Below, piece after piece: positions 35,811 to 48,891 of a stretch of 64,000 nt of DNA. Location of the stretch: assembly GCF_009208105.1 (NCBI RefSeq), contig NZ_WFKL01000001.1:186001-250000 (forward strand). Direction: 5' to 3'. The translations under genes were made by a program, and so were the position numbers. The notes below the pieces were generated by a model. The model was not told the DNA's origin and did not search any database. It saw only the letters and a list, made by a program, of their open reading frames with translations. Source of the DNA: Rouxiella sp. S1S-2 (GTDB lineage: Bacteria; Pseudomonadota; Gammaproteobacteria; Enterobacterales; Enterobacteriaceae). Numbering within the stretch: position 1 is the first letter of the stretch; each line of letters begins with the position of its first letter.

Positions 35811-36797
35811 TCAATACATTGGCATCAGCTGTAAAGGAGGTGCCCGTAATTTATTAATTTGCTCTTTAAATGCGGCGGCCTGGCCTCGCCAAAAGTCTTC
35901 GTCTTTCATCCACGGAAAACTGTTTGGGAAGGCGGGATCCTGCCAACGGCGAGTCACCCATGCCAGATAATAGACCATTCGCATGGCGCGCAATGGCTCG
36001 ATAAGCGCCAATTCACGGCTGTCGAAATCGGCAAACTCCCCGTAGGCTTCAAGCAAAATATCTAATTGAATGAGCTGCTCAGAACGTTCACCGTGCAATA
36101 ACATCCATAAATCCTGTACTGCCGGACCATTGCGTGCGTCATCTAAATCGACAAATATCGGACCATCGCGCCAAAGAATATTCCCCGGATGACAGTCTCC
36201 GTGTAAACGGCGAGGCTGCCAGTCGTGGTGCCAATATTCTTTAATAGTGGCAATTAGCTCATCCAATATCGAAAGAAATGCGCTTCGTTGTTTGGCGGGA
36301 ATTAATACACTGCCAGCAAGAACTTCTCTTGGCTCAGTGAGATACTCGGTCAGGTCCAGGGTGGGACGATGAGTAAAAAGATTTTCGCTGCCCACCTGAT
36401 GGATCCTGCCAAGAAAACGCCCGACCCATTCCATCTGGTCGAGATTATCTATTTCATACTGCCTTCCACCAATGCTTGGGAACAGGGTAAACATATATCC
36501 CTGATGGTGATGCAGCGTTTTCCCGTCAATGGAAACGGGGGCAACAGCGGGGATTTCTACGGCGTCCAGATCGTGCGAGAAGCGATGTTCCTCTTCTATC
36601 TGCGCGGCGCTCCACCGTTCTGGGCGATAGAACTTCACCACGTAGCGTTTGCGGTTTTCGTCGAGAAATTGATATACCCGATTCTCGTAGCTATTGAGCG
36701 CAGTTAACCCTGACTCAGCAATCAAGCCAACACTTTCCAGCGCATCGAGGATAAGGTCTGGAGACAGTGCCTGAAAATTAAAAGCAGAATTATTCAT
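35811..36797 (-). CDS. srkA: Stress response Ser/Thr kinase SrkA (YihE/RdoA)
   Basis: 328 residues. Choline/homoserine-kinase-like fold with the Brenner motif RRLHGDCHPGNILW and metal-binding VDLDDARNG. In E. coli it protects cells from stress-induced death and is part of the Cpx regulon. A CpxR-like box lies upstream. Directly before dsbA. Confidence 0.95.
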   Translation of the reverse strand: MNNSAFNFQALSPDLILDALESVGLIAESGLTALNSYENRVYQFLDENRKRYVVKFYRPERWSAAQIEEEHRFSHDLDAVEIPAVAPVSIDGKTLHHHQGYMFTLFPSIGGRQYEIDNLDQMEWVGRFLGRIHQVGSENLFTHRPTLDLTEYLTEPREVLAGSVLIPAKQRSAFLSILDELIATIKEYWHHDWQPRRLHGDCHPGNILWRDGPIFVDLDDARNGPAVQDLWMLLHGERSEQLIQLDILLEAYGEFADFDSRELALIEPLRAMRMVYYLAWVTRRWQDPAFPNSFPWMKDEDFWRGQAAAFKEQINKLRAPPLQLMPMY

Positions 36798-36873
36798 AAC
36801 TTCATTCAGATTGGCCAGAGAGCAAGACGATAGTCTGAAATAGTACCATCAATTTTTAGCCTGACGCATGAAG

Positions 36874-36888
36874 TTCACATAAGTTTAC
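36874..36888 (-). promoter_or_regulatory. Putative CpxR box of srkA-dsbA
   Basis: On the minus strand GTAAACTTATGTGAA matches GTAAA-N5-GTAAA with one mismatch. It lies about 80 bp upstream of the srkA start, just after the yihD stop; a possible -10 (TACTAT) is at 36840-36845. Regulation of this operon by CpxAR is known in E. coli. Confidence 0.6.
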
Positions 36889-36889
36889 A

Positions 36890-37159
36890 TCAATCCTTAA
36901 TGACGCCTCGCGCACGTAGAATTGCCGTTTTAAAGTCATCTTCATAGTCTTTTTTCAAGCCTGGGATCTCGTCAGTGCTGGCACTTTCCCTCATTTTAAG
37001 GTGATAAATCAAAGCGTCATCACTTAATTCATCGAGTTTATCCTTAAAACCAGATTCTGCTGCCAGCCTGGCAAGAAATTGCAGCAGGGTTAAGTGCGGA
37101 TCTTTTTTCCAGGCTGGATGCAGCAGTTCAATCAGTTCGTTAATGCGATGGTCATTCAT
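36890..37159 (-). CDS. yihD: YihD family protein
   Basis: 89 residues ([21 protein letters not shown]), the length and sequence of the conserved enterobacterial protein YihD (DUF1040). No signal peptide or membrane segment. Function is not known to me; it is a small cytoplasmic protein next to mobA and srkA in the same order as in E. coli. Confidence 0.92.
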   Translation of the reverse strand: MNDHRINELIELLHPAWKKDPHLTLLQFLARLAAESGFKDKLDELSDDALIYHLKMRESASTDEIPGLKKDYEDDFKTAILRARGVIKD

Positions 37160-37332
37160 AATTTGCCTCTTTAAAGACTAACATCTCGCGTTACGTCCAG
37201 GTTCTTTAATGTTTAATAGCATGTCTTAGAGGGAAAAAGATTAAGCTGATCCAGAACAAGATTTTGCATTTACGGTTTAAAGTTAGCCTCGAGGTTTTAG
37301 AATAGGCAACAGTAAAAACGTGGAGTACCAAC

Positions 37333-37905
37333 ATGACGAGCAACATGATTACGGGTGTCATTCTGGCCGGTGGGCGCTCTTCCAGAATGGGGGAAGATAA
37401 AGGGCTGGTCATGGTCGATGGGCTGCCGCTTTATGCGCATATCGCTAACAGGCTGGAACCCCAGGTCGTTCGCCTCATGGTTAGCAGTAACCAAAATCAG
37501 GAAAAATATGCTGTGCGATATCCGGTGATCGGTGACCTTATTCCCGACTTTGCCGGTCCGCTATCGGGCATGCTTGCGGCGTTATTGGCCAGTGAAACCG
37601 AGTGGGTGGTCTGCGTTCCCTGCGATGTGCCAGACTTTCCTGACGACTTGGTTGAGCAATTATGGAAAGGCAAAGGGCAAAGCCCAGCGGCCTACGTGAG
37701 CGACGGCAATCGTGCTCATCCTGCGTTGTGCTTACTCAATAAAAGCCTGATCCCCAGCCTTAAATCATACCTTGAACAAGGGGAGAGAAAAGTGATGCTG
37801 TTTTTCTCGCAGTGTGGGGCTAAAGAAGTTCTCTTTGCTAACACAGGCAATTTTGCCAATTTAAATACCCCGGCAGACGTTCAACTTTGGCGGCAATCAT
37901 TATGA
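37333..37905 (+). CDS. mobA: Molybdenum cofactor guanylyltransferase
   Basis: 190 residues. Joins GMP to molybdopterin to form the guanine dinucleotide cofactor. The nucleotide-binding N-terminus ITGVILAGGRSSRMGEDKG and the CDVPDFP segment (metal site) are typical. GGAG lies before ATG 37333. It overlaps mobB by 4 nt. Confidence 0.95.
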   Translation: MTSNMITGVILAGGRSSRMGEDKGLVMVDGLPLYAHIANRLEPQVVRLMVSSNQNQEKYAVRYPVIGDLIPDFAGPLSGMLAALLASETEWVVCVPCDVPDFPDDLVEQLWKGKGQSPAAYVSDGNRAHPALCLLNKSLIPSLKSYLEQGERKVMLFFSQCGAKEVLFANTGNFANLNTPADVQLWRQSL

Positions 37906-38420
37906 TCCCTTTATTGGGCGTAGTGGCACATAGCGGCAGCGGCAAAACTACGCTGCTAAAACAGGTGATCCCTTATCTGCGTGAGCATCAGGTAAGAGTG
38001 GGCCTGATTAAACACAGTCATCATTCTGTCGACGTCGATACGCCAGGAAAGGACAGTTTTGAGCTCAGAAAAGCCGGGGCCAGTCAGACTATGGTTGCCA
38101 GCAGCAGCCGTTGGGCATTAATGACGGAAACGCCGCACGCCGAGACGGTCAGTCTGCCCTATTTGGCAAGCCGTTTTGACGAGTCCAGTCTCGATATCAT
38201 TCTGGTTGAAGGGTTCAAGCATGAAAAAATCGATAAAATCGCGCTGTTTCGTCAGGCGAGTGGTCGAGGTATAGACGATATTGTGGACGATTATGTTGTC
38301 GCGATCGCTACAGATATGCCTTTAAATTCAACAATCACTCAGTTAGATCTTAACAACATTGCCGAAGTGGGCGATTTTATCATCAACTGGCTGCGTCACC
38401 GGTCATCCCTTTCTCGTTAA
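37902..38420 (+). CDS. mobB: Molybdopterin-guanine dinucleotide biosynthesis adapter MobB
   Basis: 172 residues from ATG 37902, which overlaps the mobA stop (ATGA); the TTG at 37887 lies within mobA. P-loop near the N-terminus (AHSGSGKTTLLK) and a VEGFKHE segment conserved in MobB. GTP-binding partner of MobA, not essential. Ends about 40 bp before the rRNA operon terminators. Confidence 0.95.
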   Translation: MIPLLGVVAHSGSGKTTLLKQVIPYLREHQVRVGLIKHSHHSVDVDTPGKDSFELRKAGASQTMVASSSRWALMTETPHAETVSLPYLASRFDESSLDIILVEGFKHEKIDKIALFRQASGRGIDDIVDDYVVAIATDMPLNSTITQLDLNNIAEVGDFIINWLRHRSSLSR

Positions 38421-38455
38421 ATCTGCTTTTAAACAACTTTTTAGTTAACCAGACG

Positions 38456-38490
38456 CAAAAAGGCCCCTGTCGTCAGACAGGGGCCCGCTT
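38456..38490. terminator. Terminator T2 of the rRNA operon, shared with mobB
   Basis: GGCCCCTGTC and GACAGGGGCC form a strong stem over GTCA. On the minus strand it is followed by five T; on the plus strand by CGCTTTT, so it may also end mobAB transcription. Confidence 0.85.
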
Positions 38491-38536
38491 TTCGTGGCAG
38501 TTGACCCGGCTTTTCGCCCTTTTACACACGCCAAAT

Positions 38537-38566
38537 AGCAAAAAACCCCAGCTTTCGCTGAGGTTC
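38537..38566 (-). terminator. Terminator T1 of the rRNA operon
   Basis: On the minus strand CCTCAGC-GAAA-GCTGGGG followed by six T, just downstream of 5S rRNA. A GAAA tetraloop hairpin typical of rrn terminators. Confidence 0.88.
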
Positions 38567-38579
38567 TGTGCTTTATTTG

Positions 38580-38699
38580 ATGCCTGGCAGTTCCCTACTC
38601 TCGCATGGGGAGACCCCACACTACCATCGGCGCTACGGCGTTTCACTTCTGAGTTCGGCATGGGGTCAGGTGGGACCACCGCGCTACTGCCGCCAGGCA
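38580..38699 (-). rRNA. rrf: 5S ribosomal RNA
   Basis: 120 nt, beginning TGCCTGGCGGCAGTAGCGCG and ending CTGCCAGGCAT on the minus strand; nearly identical to E. coli 5S. The ends form the closing helix TGCCTGG/CCAGGCA. No tRNA gene is found between it and the terminators. Confidence 0.97.
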
Positions 38700-38822
38700 A
38701 ATTCTTTTTATTCTAACCGCTTTCCCCATTACTCAGGGTAAGCCATCAGAACCAATCTTTGAACAAGCTGATTTCATTGAAACTTAAGTCTTTGTGTCTC
38801 TCTAAAACACCTTCGGTGTTGT

Positions 38823-41730
<2,908 letters not shown>

Positions 41731-41970
41731 TCACAACCCGAAGGTGTCTTGCGACGCCCGTTCGTGCTGCGATTATTTGAGAGACTCTAATACAGGTGCG
41801 CATAACTCAGTACTTCTACGGAGAGTTATGTTCAGCTGTATCGTTTCAATTTTTCAGCTTGTTCCAGATTGTTAAAGAGCAATATCTTAAACACGACTCG
41901 TTAAAGTCATCTTTAAGATAATTTCTGACCTGCACGGTCAGAGTGATAACGACTTTCACGCGTTATCGGA

Positions 41971-42046
41971 TGGCGTCCCCAAGGGGATTCGAACCCCTGT
42001 TACAGCCGTGAAAGGGCAGTGTCCTAGGCCTCTAGACGATGGGGAC
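41971..42046 (-). tRNA. gltT: tRNA-Glu (anticodon TTC)
   Basis: 76 nt with encoded CCA. Acceptor GTCCCCA/TGGGGAC, anticodon TTC (reverse complement of 42010-42012), T-loop GGTTCGAATCC. Lies in the 16S-23S spacer, as in E. coli rrnB, C, E and G. It is the only tRNA in the spacer. Confidence 0.97.
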
Positions 42047-42187
42047 ACGAAAATGCAGCACCGAATCCACAGACTCGGCACTTTTTCGTATCAGCGCAGG
42101 GTCTCCCCCACTGCATCAACAGGTGCTCTTGCTCATTTACATCTATCAGACAATCTGTGTGGACACTGCACAATGCGTATCTTTAGG

Positions 42188-43730
<1,543 letters not shown>

Positions 43731-43890
43731 AAAGTTCGATTTGCTGAAACAAGTTCAGCGATGCTCAAAGTTACTTCACATCATTCATAATGAATTACTG
43801 CTTGGTCACTCTAAGACTTGGCATTGCTGCCTTGATATTCTGTTACCACCGAAGTGGCTGATATCGTCTTGTGAGTGCCCACACAGATTG

Positions 43891-43912
43891 TCTGATAAAT
43901 TGTTAAAGAGCA
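43891..43912 (-). promoter_or_regulatory. rRNA leader boxA antitermination site
   Basis: TGCTCTTTAACAATTTATCAGA on the minus strand (given here in full, 22 bases, as key element TGCTCTTTAACAA) lies between P2 and 16S and matches the E. coli rrn boxA that binds NusB/NusE. A second copy of TGCTCTTTAACAA lies in the 16S-23S spacer near 41870-41882. Confidence 0.88.
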
Positions 43913-43951
43913 GTGAGTTACGCGCTTTCGCTTGCTAACTCGAGGTGGCGT

Positions 43952-43979
43952 ATACTACGCTTTCCTCATTTAATGTCAA
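43952..43979 (-). promoter_or_regulatory. rRNA promoter P2
   Basis: On the minus strand TTGACA (43974-43979), 16-bp spacer, TAGTAT (43952-43957), followed by a GC-rich discriminator ACGCCACC. It is the promoter nearest to 16S. Confidence 0.75.
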
Positions 43980-44070
43980 CCGATTATTTTATCAATCAAC
44001 ATCATTTTTAATTCTTCCCGACTCGTTCACACCGCGTTGCTGCTGCGTTGTTCCCTGTCGTTGGAGCGGC

Positions 44071-44098
44071 ATTATAGGGAGTTTTTGTGGAGCCGCAA
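44071..44098 (-). promoter_or_regulatory. rRNA promoter P1
   Basis: On the minus strand TTGCGG (44093-44098), 16-bp spacer ending ACTCCC, TATAAT (44071-44076) and then GCCGC. The ACTCCCTATAATG string is the same as in E. coli rrn P1 promoters. AT-rich sequence upstream (44099-44160) could be the UP element and Fis region. Confidence 0.85.
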
Positions 44099-44192
44099 GC
44101 CTTTATTCGAAATAAATTACCAACCGTCTCTTTTTTCTACAAATGCGCCATAAACGCATAATAAAGCGCCATTTTTATCCGTAAACTCATCA

Positions 44193-44217
44193 TTTACTCC
44201 GCTTTTACTGGAGTAAA
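44193..44217. promoter_or_regulatory. Palindromic operator candidate upstream of yieP-like gene
   Basis: TTTACTCC (44193-44200) and GGAGTAAA (44210-44217) are perfect inverted repeats; the right arm also forms a tighter palindrome TTTACTGGAGTAAA (44204-44217). It lies 45 bp before the GntR-type gene, so autoregulation is plausible. Confidence 0.5.
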
Positions 44218-44261
44218 CTAGTTTGAATATTGAGACCTTTCTACCGTATAGGACGTAATTC

Positions 44262-44951
44262 ATGTCACTCAACGCCCAACAACAGGCAGCTCAACGAAAC
44301 CTTTCCTATCTTCTTGCAGAGAATATTGCGCAACGCGTGTTGTCTGGCGAATATGCCGAGGGAAGTATCCTGCCAGGAGAGATTGAACTCGGGGAGTTGT
44401 TCGGGGTAAGTCGCACCGCCGTTCGTGAAGCGGTTAAGACATTAACGGCCAAAGGCATGCTGCTGCCGCGTCCTCGTATTGGAACGCGCGTAATGCCGCA
44501 GAGCAACTGGAACTTTCTTGACAGTGAGCTGCTGACTTGGTGGATGACGCGTGAAAACTTCGACCAGGTTATGTCACACTTTGTTTTACTGCGTAAGGCG
44601 CTCGAACCTCAGGCCTGTTCGCTGGCCGCCGTTGAGGCAAGCGCGGAACAAAAGCAGCAACTCTCTTTATATATGTCGGAAATGCGCGACCTTCATGAAA
44701 ACTTCGACCGGGAGCGCTGGATTACCGTGGATGCTCAATTTCATCAGCTAATCTACGAAGCGGGGAAAAATCCGTTCCTCACTTCCTTTGCCAATTTGTT
44801 CAGCTCGGTCTATCAGAGTTACTTCCGCGCCATTACTGGCAATGAGGTGATTAAGCTCGAGCACCACCAGCGCATTGTTGATGCCATTGTGGCAGGCGAT
44901 GCAAATGGCGCATTAGACGCCTGCGTTATTTTACTGCGCGACCCGGCCTGA
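44262..44951 (+). CDS. yieP: FadR/GntR-family transcriptional regulator (YieP type)
   Basis: 229 residues. N-terminal GntR winged helix (GSILPGEIELGELFGVSRTAVREAVKTLTAKGMLLPRPRIGTRV) and a C-terminal all-helical FCD ligand domain with metal-type residues (Asp in TVDAQFHQLIYEAG, His in LEHHQRIVDAI). The sequence LTAKGM-LPRPRIGTRVMPQSNWNFLD is shared with E. coli YieP as I remember it, and the place next to an rRNA operon and rbsR fits. In E. coli hsrA separates it from rbsR; here hsrA is absent. The effector is unknown. Confidence 0.9.
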   Translation: MSLNAQQQAAQRNLSYLLAENIAQRVLSGEYAEGSILPGEIELGELFGVSRTAVREAVKTLTAKGMLLPRPRIGTRVMPQSNWNFLDSELLTWWMTRENFDQVMSHFVLLRKALEPQACSLAAVEASAEQKQQLSLYMSEMRDLHENFDRERWITVDAQFHQLIYEAGKNPFLTSFANLFSSVYQSYFRAITGNEVIKLEHHQRIVDAIVAGDANGALDACVILLRDPA

Positions 44952-44954
44952 TTA

Positions 44955-45000
44955 TCGCCTCTCTTCTCCTTCTATATATATAGAGAAGAAGGGAGAACAA
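44955..45000. terminator. Hairpin between convergent yieP and rbsR
   Basis: CTTCTC...GAGAAG arms flank TATATATATA. It is purine/pyrimidine skewed and lacks a classic GC stem, so it is only a weak terminator candidate. Confidence 0.35.
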
Positions 45001-45004
45001 AAAG

Positions 45005-46009
45005 TCAGGATTTTACGCCAACCGATCCGCGTACCACCAGCTCGGGGGTGAGTACCAGAACCTGCGCCTCAGCCTCGGGGTCCTTGAGCCGATGTAATAG
45101 AGTGTCTATTGCCAGCTCGCCCAACTCGTCTTTAGGTTGATGGATTGTGGATAAAGGGGGCGTTAAAAACTGTGCCAGCTGAATATCATCGTATCCCATC
45201 ACGGCGATGTCCTGCGGAATGCGCAGACCGTGCTGATAAATTGCCTGATAAACGCCAACGGCCATCGCGTCGTTTCCGGCAAAAACGGCATCTGGCCGCT
45301 GCGGCAGGGCCAGTAACTGCTGCATTGCCGACAACCCGCCGGAAAACTCGAAATCACCGGTCACTTCAAACCCGTCCGCAATCGCCAGGCCCGCCTCTTT
45401 CATTGCCTGACGATAGCCGTCCTGACGTTGGGTCGAGGTGGTTTTATCGGTCGGTCCAATAATGCAGGCTATGTGCCTATACCCTTGCGCAATCAGATAG
45501 TCAGTCGCCATCTTGCCGCCGATAAACGCGTTATCCTGAATAATGTCGTTCACGCCGGCAAAGGGCGCCCAGTCCATCATCACCACGGGAATAGAAGGAT
45601 AGCGGCTCAGCGTCTCCGACGACGGGCAGTGATTTTCAGTAAACATCATGATCAGCCCATCGACCCGCTTTTGTAGCAGCGTTTCAATGCTGCGATTCAT
45701 TCGCTCCTCGTCACCGTCGGTATTACACAGGATCAGGCTATAGCCGCGCTCGTAACAGCTGCGCTCAACGCCCTGCACCACTTCAGAGTAAAACGGGTTG
45801 CTGCTTGAGGTAATTAGCATGCCGATGGTGCGGGTCTGGTTGATTTTAAGGCTGCGGGCCAGTGCGGAAGGCGCATAGTTAAGCTGGGCAATCGCCGCAT
45901 TAATTTTTTCACGGATAGCCTCACTGACAAAGCGATTATTATTAATCACGTGTGAGACTGTCGAGGTTGAGACGCCCGCCAGGCGGGCGACATCTTTCAT
46001 TGTCGGCAA
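45005..46009 (-). CDS. rbsR: Ribose operon repressor RbsR
   Basis: 334-residue LacI-family repressor. Helix-turn-helix [20 protein letters not shown] at the N-terminus and hinge ALARSLK, then the ribose-binding core. The start is TTG 46009, supported by AGGAG 7 nt upstream; the next ATG (46000) is too far from that site. It begins directly after the rbsK stop codon. It binds the two operators upstream of rbsD (inference from E. coli). Confidence 0.95.
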   Translation of the reverse strand: MPTMKDVARLAGVSTSTVSHVINNNRFVSEAIREKINAAIAQLNYAPSALARSLKINQTRTIGMLITSSSNPFYSEVVQGVERSCYERGYSLILCNTDGDEERMNRSIETLLQKRVDGLIMMFTENHCPSSETLSRYPSIPVVMMDWAPFAGVNDIIQDNAFIGGKMATDYLIAQGYRHIACIIGPTDKTTSTQRQDGYRQAMKEAGLAIADGFEVTGDFEFSGGLSAMQQLLALPQRPDAVFAGNDAMAVGVYQAIYQHGLRIPQDIAVMGYDDIQLAQFLTPPLSTIHQPKDELGELAIDTLLHRLKDPEAEAQVLVLTPELVVRGSVGVKS

Positions 46010-46939
46010 CTAAGACTCCTGATGCGTTAAAAAATCATCAATTTCATGTCGCCATGGAACAGAAGACTGCGCACCGGCCCGCGTAACGGCAATCGCTGCC
46101 GCCGCATGGGCAAAACGCACAGACTGATCCATCGGCTTCCCTTCCAGCAGCGCCGTTACCAGAGCACCGTTAAAGGTGTCACCGGCGGCAATGGTGTCTA
46201 CCGCTTTAACGCTAAATCCTGGCACGCTCTTGCCTTCGCCCTGCTGGCTCAGCCACACGCCTTTACTGCCCAGCGTAATGATAACGGTAGCAATGCCTTT
46301 AGCGTGCAATACCTTCGCGGCGCACGCGGCATCATCGGCGGTGATAACTTTCACGCCGGTCAGTTTTTCGGCTTCGGTTTCGTTCGGGGTAATCATGTCC
46401 ACCAGCGACAGCAGCTCGTCCGGCAACTTACAGGCCGGGGCCGGGTTCAAAATAACCTGAGTTCCGTTGTCGTGCGCAATTCGTGCAGCCGCAATGACCG
46501 ACTCGAGCGGAGATTCCAGCTGCATTAATAAAGCCGAGGCGTCAATAATTTGCTGCTGATAACGCGCGAGATATTCCGGCGTCAGAGCTTTGTTGGCTCC
46601 TGCATCAATACCTATGACGTTTTCCGCGTCGGCGTTGACAAAAATAAGCGCCACACCCGTAGTCGTGTCGGCGATTGCCTCGACCGGACGAGTATCAATA
46701 TTATCACTGGCCAGCTGTTTGCGGACGCGCTCACCGATGTCGTCACTGCCTACACAGGCAATAAATGAAATATCGGCACCGCTTCTTCCCGCTGCCACGG
46801 CCTGATTAGCGCCTTTGCCACCAAACGCGACATTATAATGTGAACCTATCACCGTTTCGCCCGGCTGCGGAAATTGCCTGATATTTAGCACGTGGTCAGC
46901 GTTGATGCTGCCCAGAACCACCAGTTTACCTTTATCCAT
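46010..46939 (-). CDS. rbsK: Ribokinase
   Basis: 309 residues from ATG 46939, the E. coli length. PfkB-family sugar kinase: N-terminal LGSINADHVLN, GGKGANQAVAAGRSG, and the catalytic AAGDTFNGALVTAL with the base Asp. Phosphorylates D-ribose at O5 after uptake. A TTG at 46954 would add five residues lying in the intergenic hairpin. Confidence 0.97.
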   Translation of the reverse strand: MDKGKLVVLGSINADHVLNIRQFPQPGETVIGSHYNVAFGGKGANQAVAAGRSGADISFIACVGSDDIGERVRKQLASDNIDTRPVEAIADTTTGVALIFVNADAENVIGIDAGANKALTPEYLARYQQQIIDASALLMQLESPLESVIAAARIAHDNGTQVILNPAPACKLPDELLSLVDMITPNETEAEKLTGVKVITADDAACAAKVLHAKGIATVIITLGSKGVWLSQQGEGKSVPGFSVKAVDTIAAGDTFNGALVTALLEGKPMDQSVRFAHAAAAIAVTRAGAQSSVPWRHEIDDFLTHQES

Positions 46940-46956
46940 TGCCTTTATTCCCAATC

Positions 46957-46984
46957 AGTGGCGCCACCCCAAAGAGTGGCGCCA
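46957..46984. repeat. Repeated palindrome between rbsB and rbsK
   Basis: AGTGGCGCCA occurs twice (46957-46966 and 46975-46984); each copy holds the palindrome TGGCGCCA and together they make a stem with an 8-nt loop. Such a hairpin after the binding-protein gene may protect the 3' end of rbsB mRNA and lower rbsKR expression. Confidence 0.65.
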
Positions 46985-46990
46985 TATCTA

Positions 46991-47887
46991 TTAAGGTTGT
47001 GCAACCAGCTTGAGATCAACCGGAATGACCGCTGGAACAGCTTCGCCTTTTAACACTTTGTCCGCGGTTTCTACACCGATAATACCAATTTGGTCAGGAC
47101 GCTGAGCAACGGTTCCGCCCAATTTCCCGCTTTTAACCGCTTTAATACCGTCTTCGGTGCCGTCGAAGCCGACCACCAGCACATCTGTTTTACCCGCCGT
47201 TTGCAGCGCACGCAGTGCACCGAGCGCCATTTCATCATTCTGAGCAAACACTGCCTGAACGTCTGGGTGCGCAGTCAGCAAGTTTTGCATGACGTTAAGA
47301 CCTTTGGTGCGATCGAAATCTGCAGGCTGGCTGGCCAGCATTTTGAAATGATGCGCATCAGCGGCTTCTTTAAAACCGGCACCACGCTCGCGGGCAACAG
47401 ACGTTCCGGCAATCCCTTCTAGTTCAATAACTTTGGCATTATCACCCAGTTTTTTAGCGATGAAGTCACCGGCCATTTTACCCCCGACTTTATTATCAGA
47501 CGCAACGTGGCTAATAACCTGACCTTTGGTTGCCTGACGGTCCAGGGTGATAACCGGGATTTTCGCCTGATTGGCCATTGCCACGGCGTTGCCCACCGCA
47601 TCCGAGTCTGTCGGGTTAATCAGCAGCAGCTTGGTGCCGCGAACGGTCAGGTCCTGCACATTGGCCAGCTCTTTTGCCGGATTGTTTTGTGAATCAAGCA
47701 CCACCAGGTTATAGCCCAATTTATCGGCTTCCTGCTGCGCGCCTTCTTTCATAGAAACAAAGAACGGGTTGTTCAGTGTGGAAACCACCAGCGCAATGGT
47801 GTCTTTCGCCAGCACGTTAGCACTGAATGACGCGGTTAACGCAGCGGCAGAAACCCATAATGCAACTTTCTTCATAGACATCGTCAT
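46991..47887 (-). CDS. rbsB: Ribose ABC transporter, periplasmic binding protein
   Basis: 298 residues with signal peptide ([22 protein letters not shown]). Mature part starts [23 protein letters not shown] and shows ribose-contacting segments [17 protein letters not shown] and [15 protein letters not shown] typical of RbsB. Binds ribose in the periplasm and presents it to RbsC; also a chemotaxis ligand in E. coli. Confidence 0.97.
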   Translation of the reverse strand: MTMSMKKVALWVSAAALTASFSANVLAKDTIALVVSTLNNPFFVSMKEGAQQEADKLGYNLVVLDSQNNPAKELANVQDLTVRGTKLLLINPTDSDAVGNAVAMANQAKIPVITLDRQATKGQVISHVASDNKVGGKMAGDFIAKKLGDNAKVIELEGIAGTSVARERGAGFKEAADAHHFKMLASQPADFDRTKGLNVMQNLLTAHPDVQAVFAQNDEMALGALRALQTAGKTDVLVVGFDGTEDGIKAVKSGKLGGTVAQRPDQIGIIGVETADKVLKGEAVPAVIPVDLKLVAQP

Positions 47888-47910
47888 CGTATATATTCCT
47901 GTAGGGGAGG

Positions 47911-48885
47911 TTATTTGTTGCTTTTGTTATCCACCAGGACTGCCAGCAGAATAACGACTGCTTTAACAATCATCTGGTAATAAGAAGAAACGCCCAGCAA
48001 ATTCAGGCCGTTGTTCAAGAATCCAAGTATTAGCGCACCCACCAGCGTACCGAGAATGCGCCCTTTCCCTCCGGAGAGGCTGGTGCCGCCCAATACAACC
48101 GCCGCAATGGCATCCAGCTCATAGCCGGTCCCCGCCGTGGGTTGCGCAGAAGAGAGACGCGCGACTTCGATAATGCCCGCCAGTGCCGCCAGCAGCCCGC
48201 AAAGTGAATAAACAATAATCTTAACTTTATCGACACTGATACCCGACAGGCGTGTTGCTGCTTCGTTACCGCCCAGCGCGTAGATATAACGACCGAGACG
48301 GGTGTGGTGCAGCATGTACCAGGCCGCAGCAAAAACGCCAGCCATTAACCACACCGGCGTCGGCACGCCCAATGGGCGACCAATCCCGAACCATCCAAAA
48401 GTATCGGCGACGTCGTTAAAACCGGTACTTATCGGACTGCCGTTGGTGTAAACCATCGTCACGCCGCGCAGCAACAGCATCATTACCAGCGTAGCGATAA
48501 ACGCCTGCACCTTGCCTTTGGCAACAATAGCACCGGTGATCCCTCCCACCGCCGCACCCAGCGCCAGCGAGGCAATAACAGCCAGCGTGGCGCTGGATTC
48601 AAGCCCCACCACAGAAGCGGCCACCGCGCCGGTCAGCGCCAGCAGGGAGCCTACTGACAGGTCGATACCGGCAGTCAGAATGACCAGTGTCATGCCCACG
48701 GCCATAATGGCGTTAACCGAGGTTTGCTGCAGAATATTGAACAGGTTATTGAGCGTGAAGAAGTTTGGACTCATTGAAGAGACCACCGCAATCAGCACCA
48801 GCAGCGCAATCAGGGATTTCTGCTCTAACAACCACTCTTTACTGATCCAGCGCTTTTTATTGGCCGGTATTGTCTGAGAACTCAT
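47911..48885 (-). CDS. rbsC: Ribose ABC transporter, permease
   Basis: 324 residues from ATG 48885, which has AGGAG nine nt upstream; the ATG at 48891 lies only three nt from it. About eight to ten membrane segments. [23 protein letters not shown] and [26 protein letters not shown] motifs are those of the sugar permease family that contacts RbsA. Confidence 0.96.
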   Translation of the reverse strand: MSSQTIPANKKRWISKEWLLEQKSLIALLVLIAVVSSMSPNFFTLNNLFNILQQTSVNAIMAVGMTLVILTAGIDLSVGSLLALTGAVAASVVGLESSATLAVIASLALGAAVGGITGAIVAKGKVQAFIATLVMMLLLRGVTMVYTNGSPISTGFNDVADTFGWFGIGRPLGVPTPVWLMAGVFAAAWYMLHHTRLGRYIYALGGNEAATRLSGISVDKVKIIVYSLCGLLAALAGIIEVARLSSAQPTAGTGYELDAIAAVVLGGTSLSGGKGRILGTLVGALILGFLNNGLNLLGVSSYYQMIVKAVVILLAVLVDNKSNK

Positions 48886-48891
48886 TGTCAT

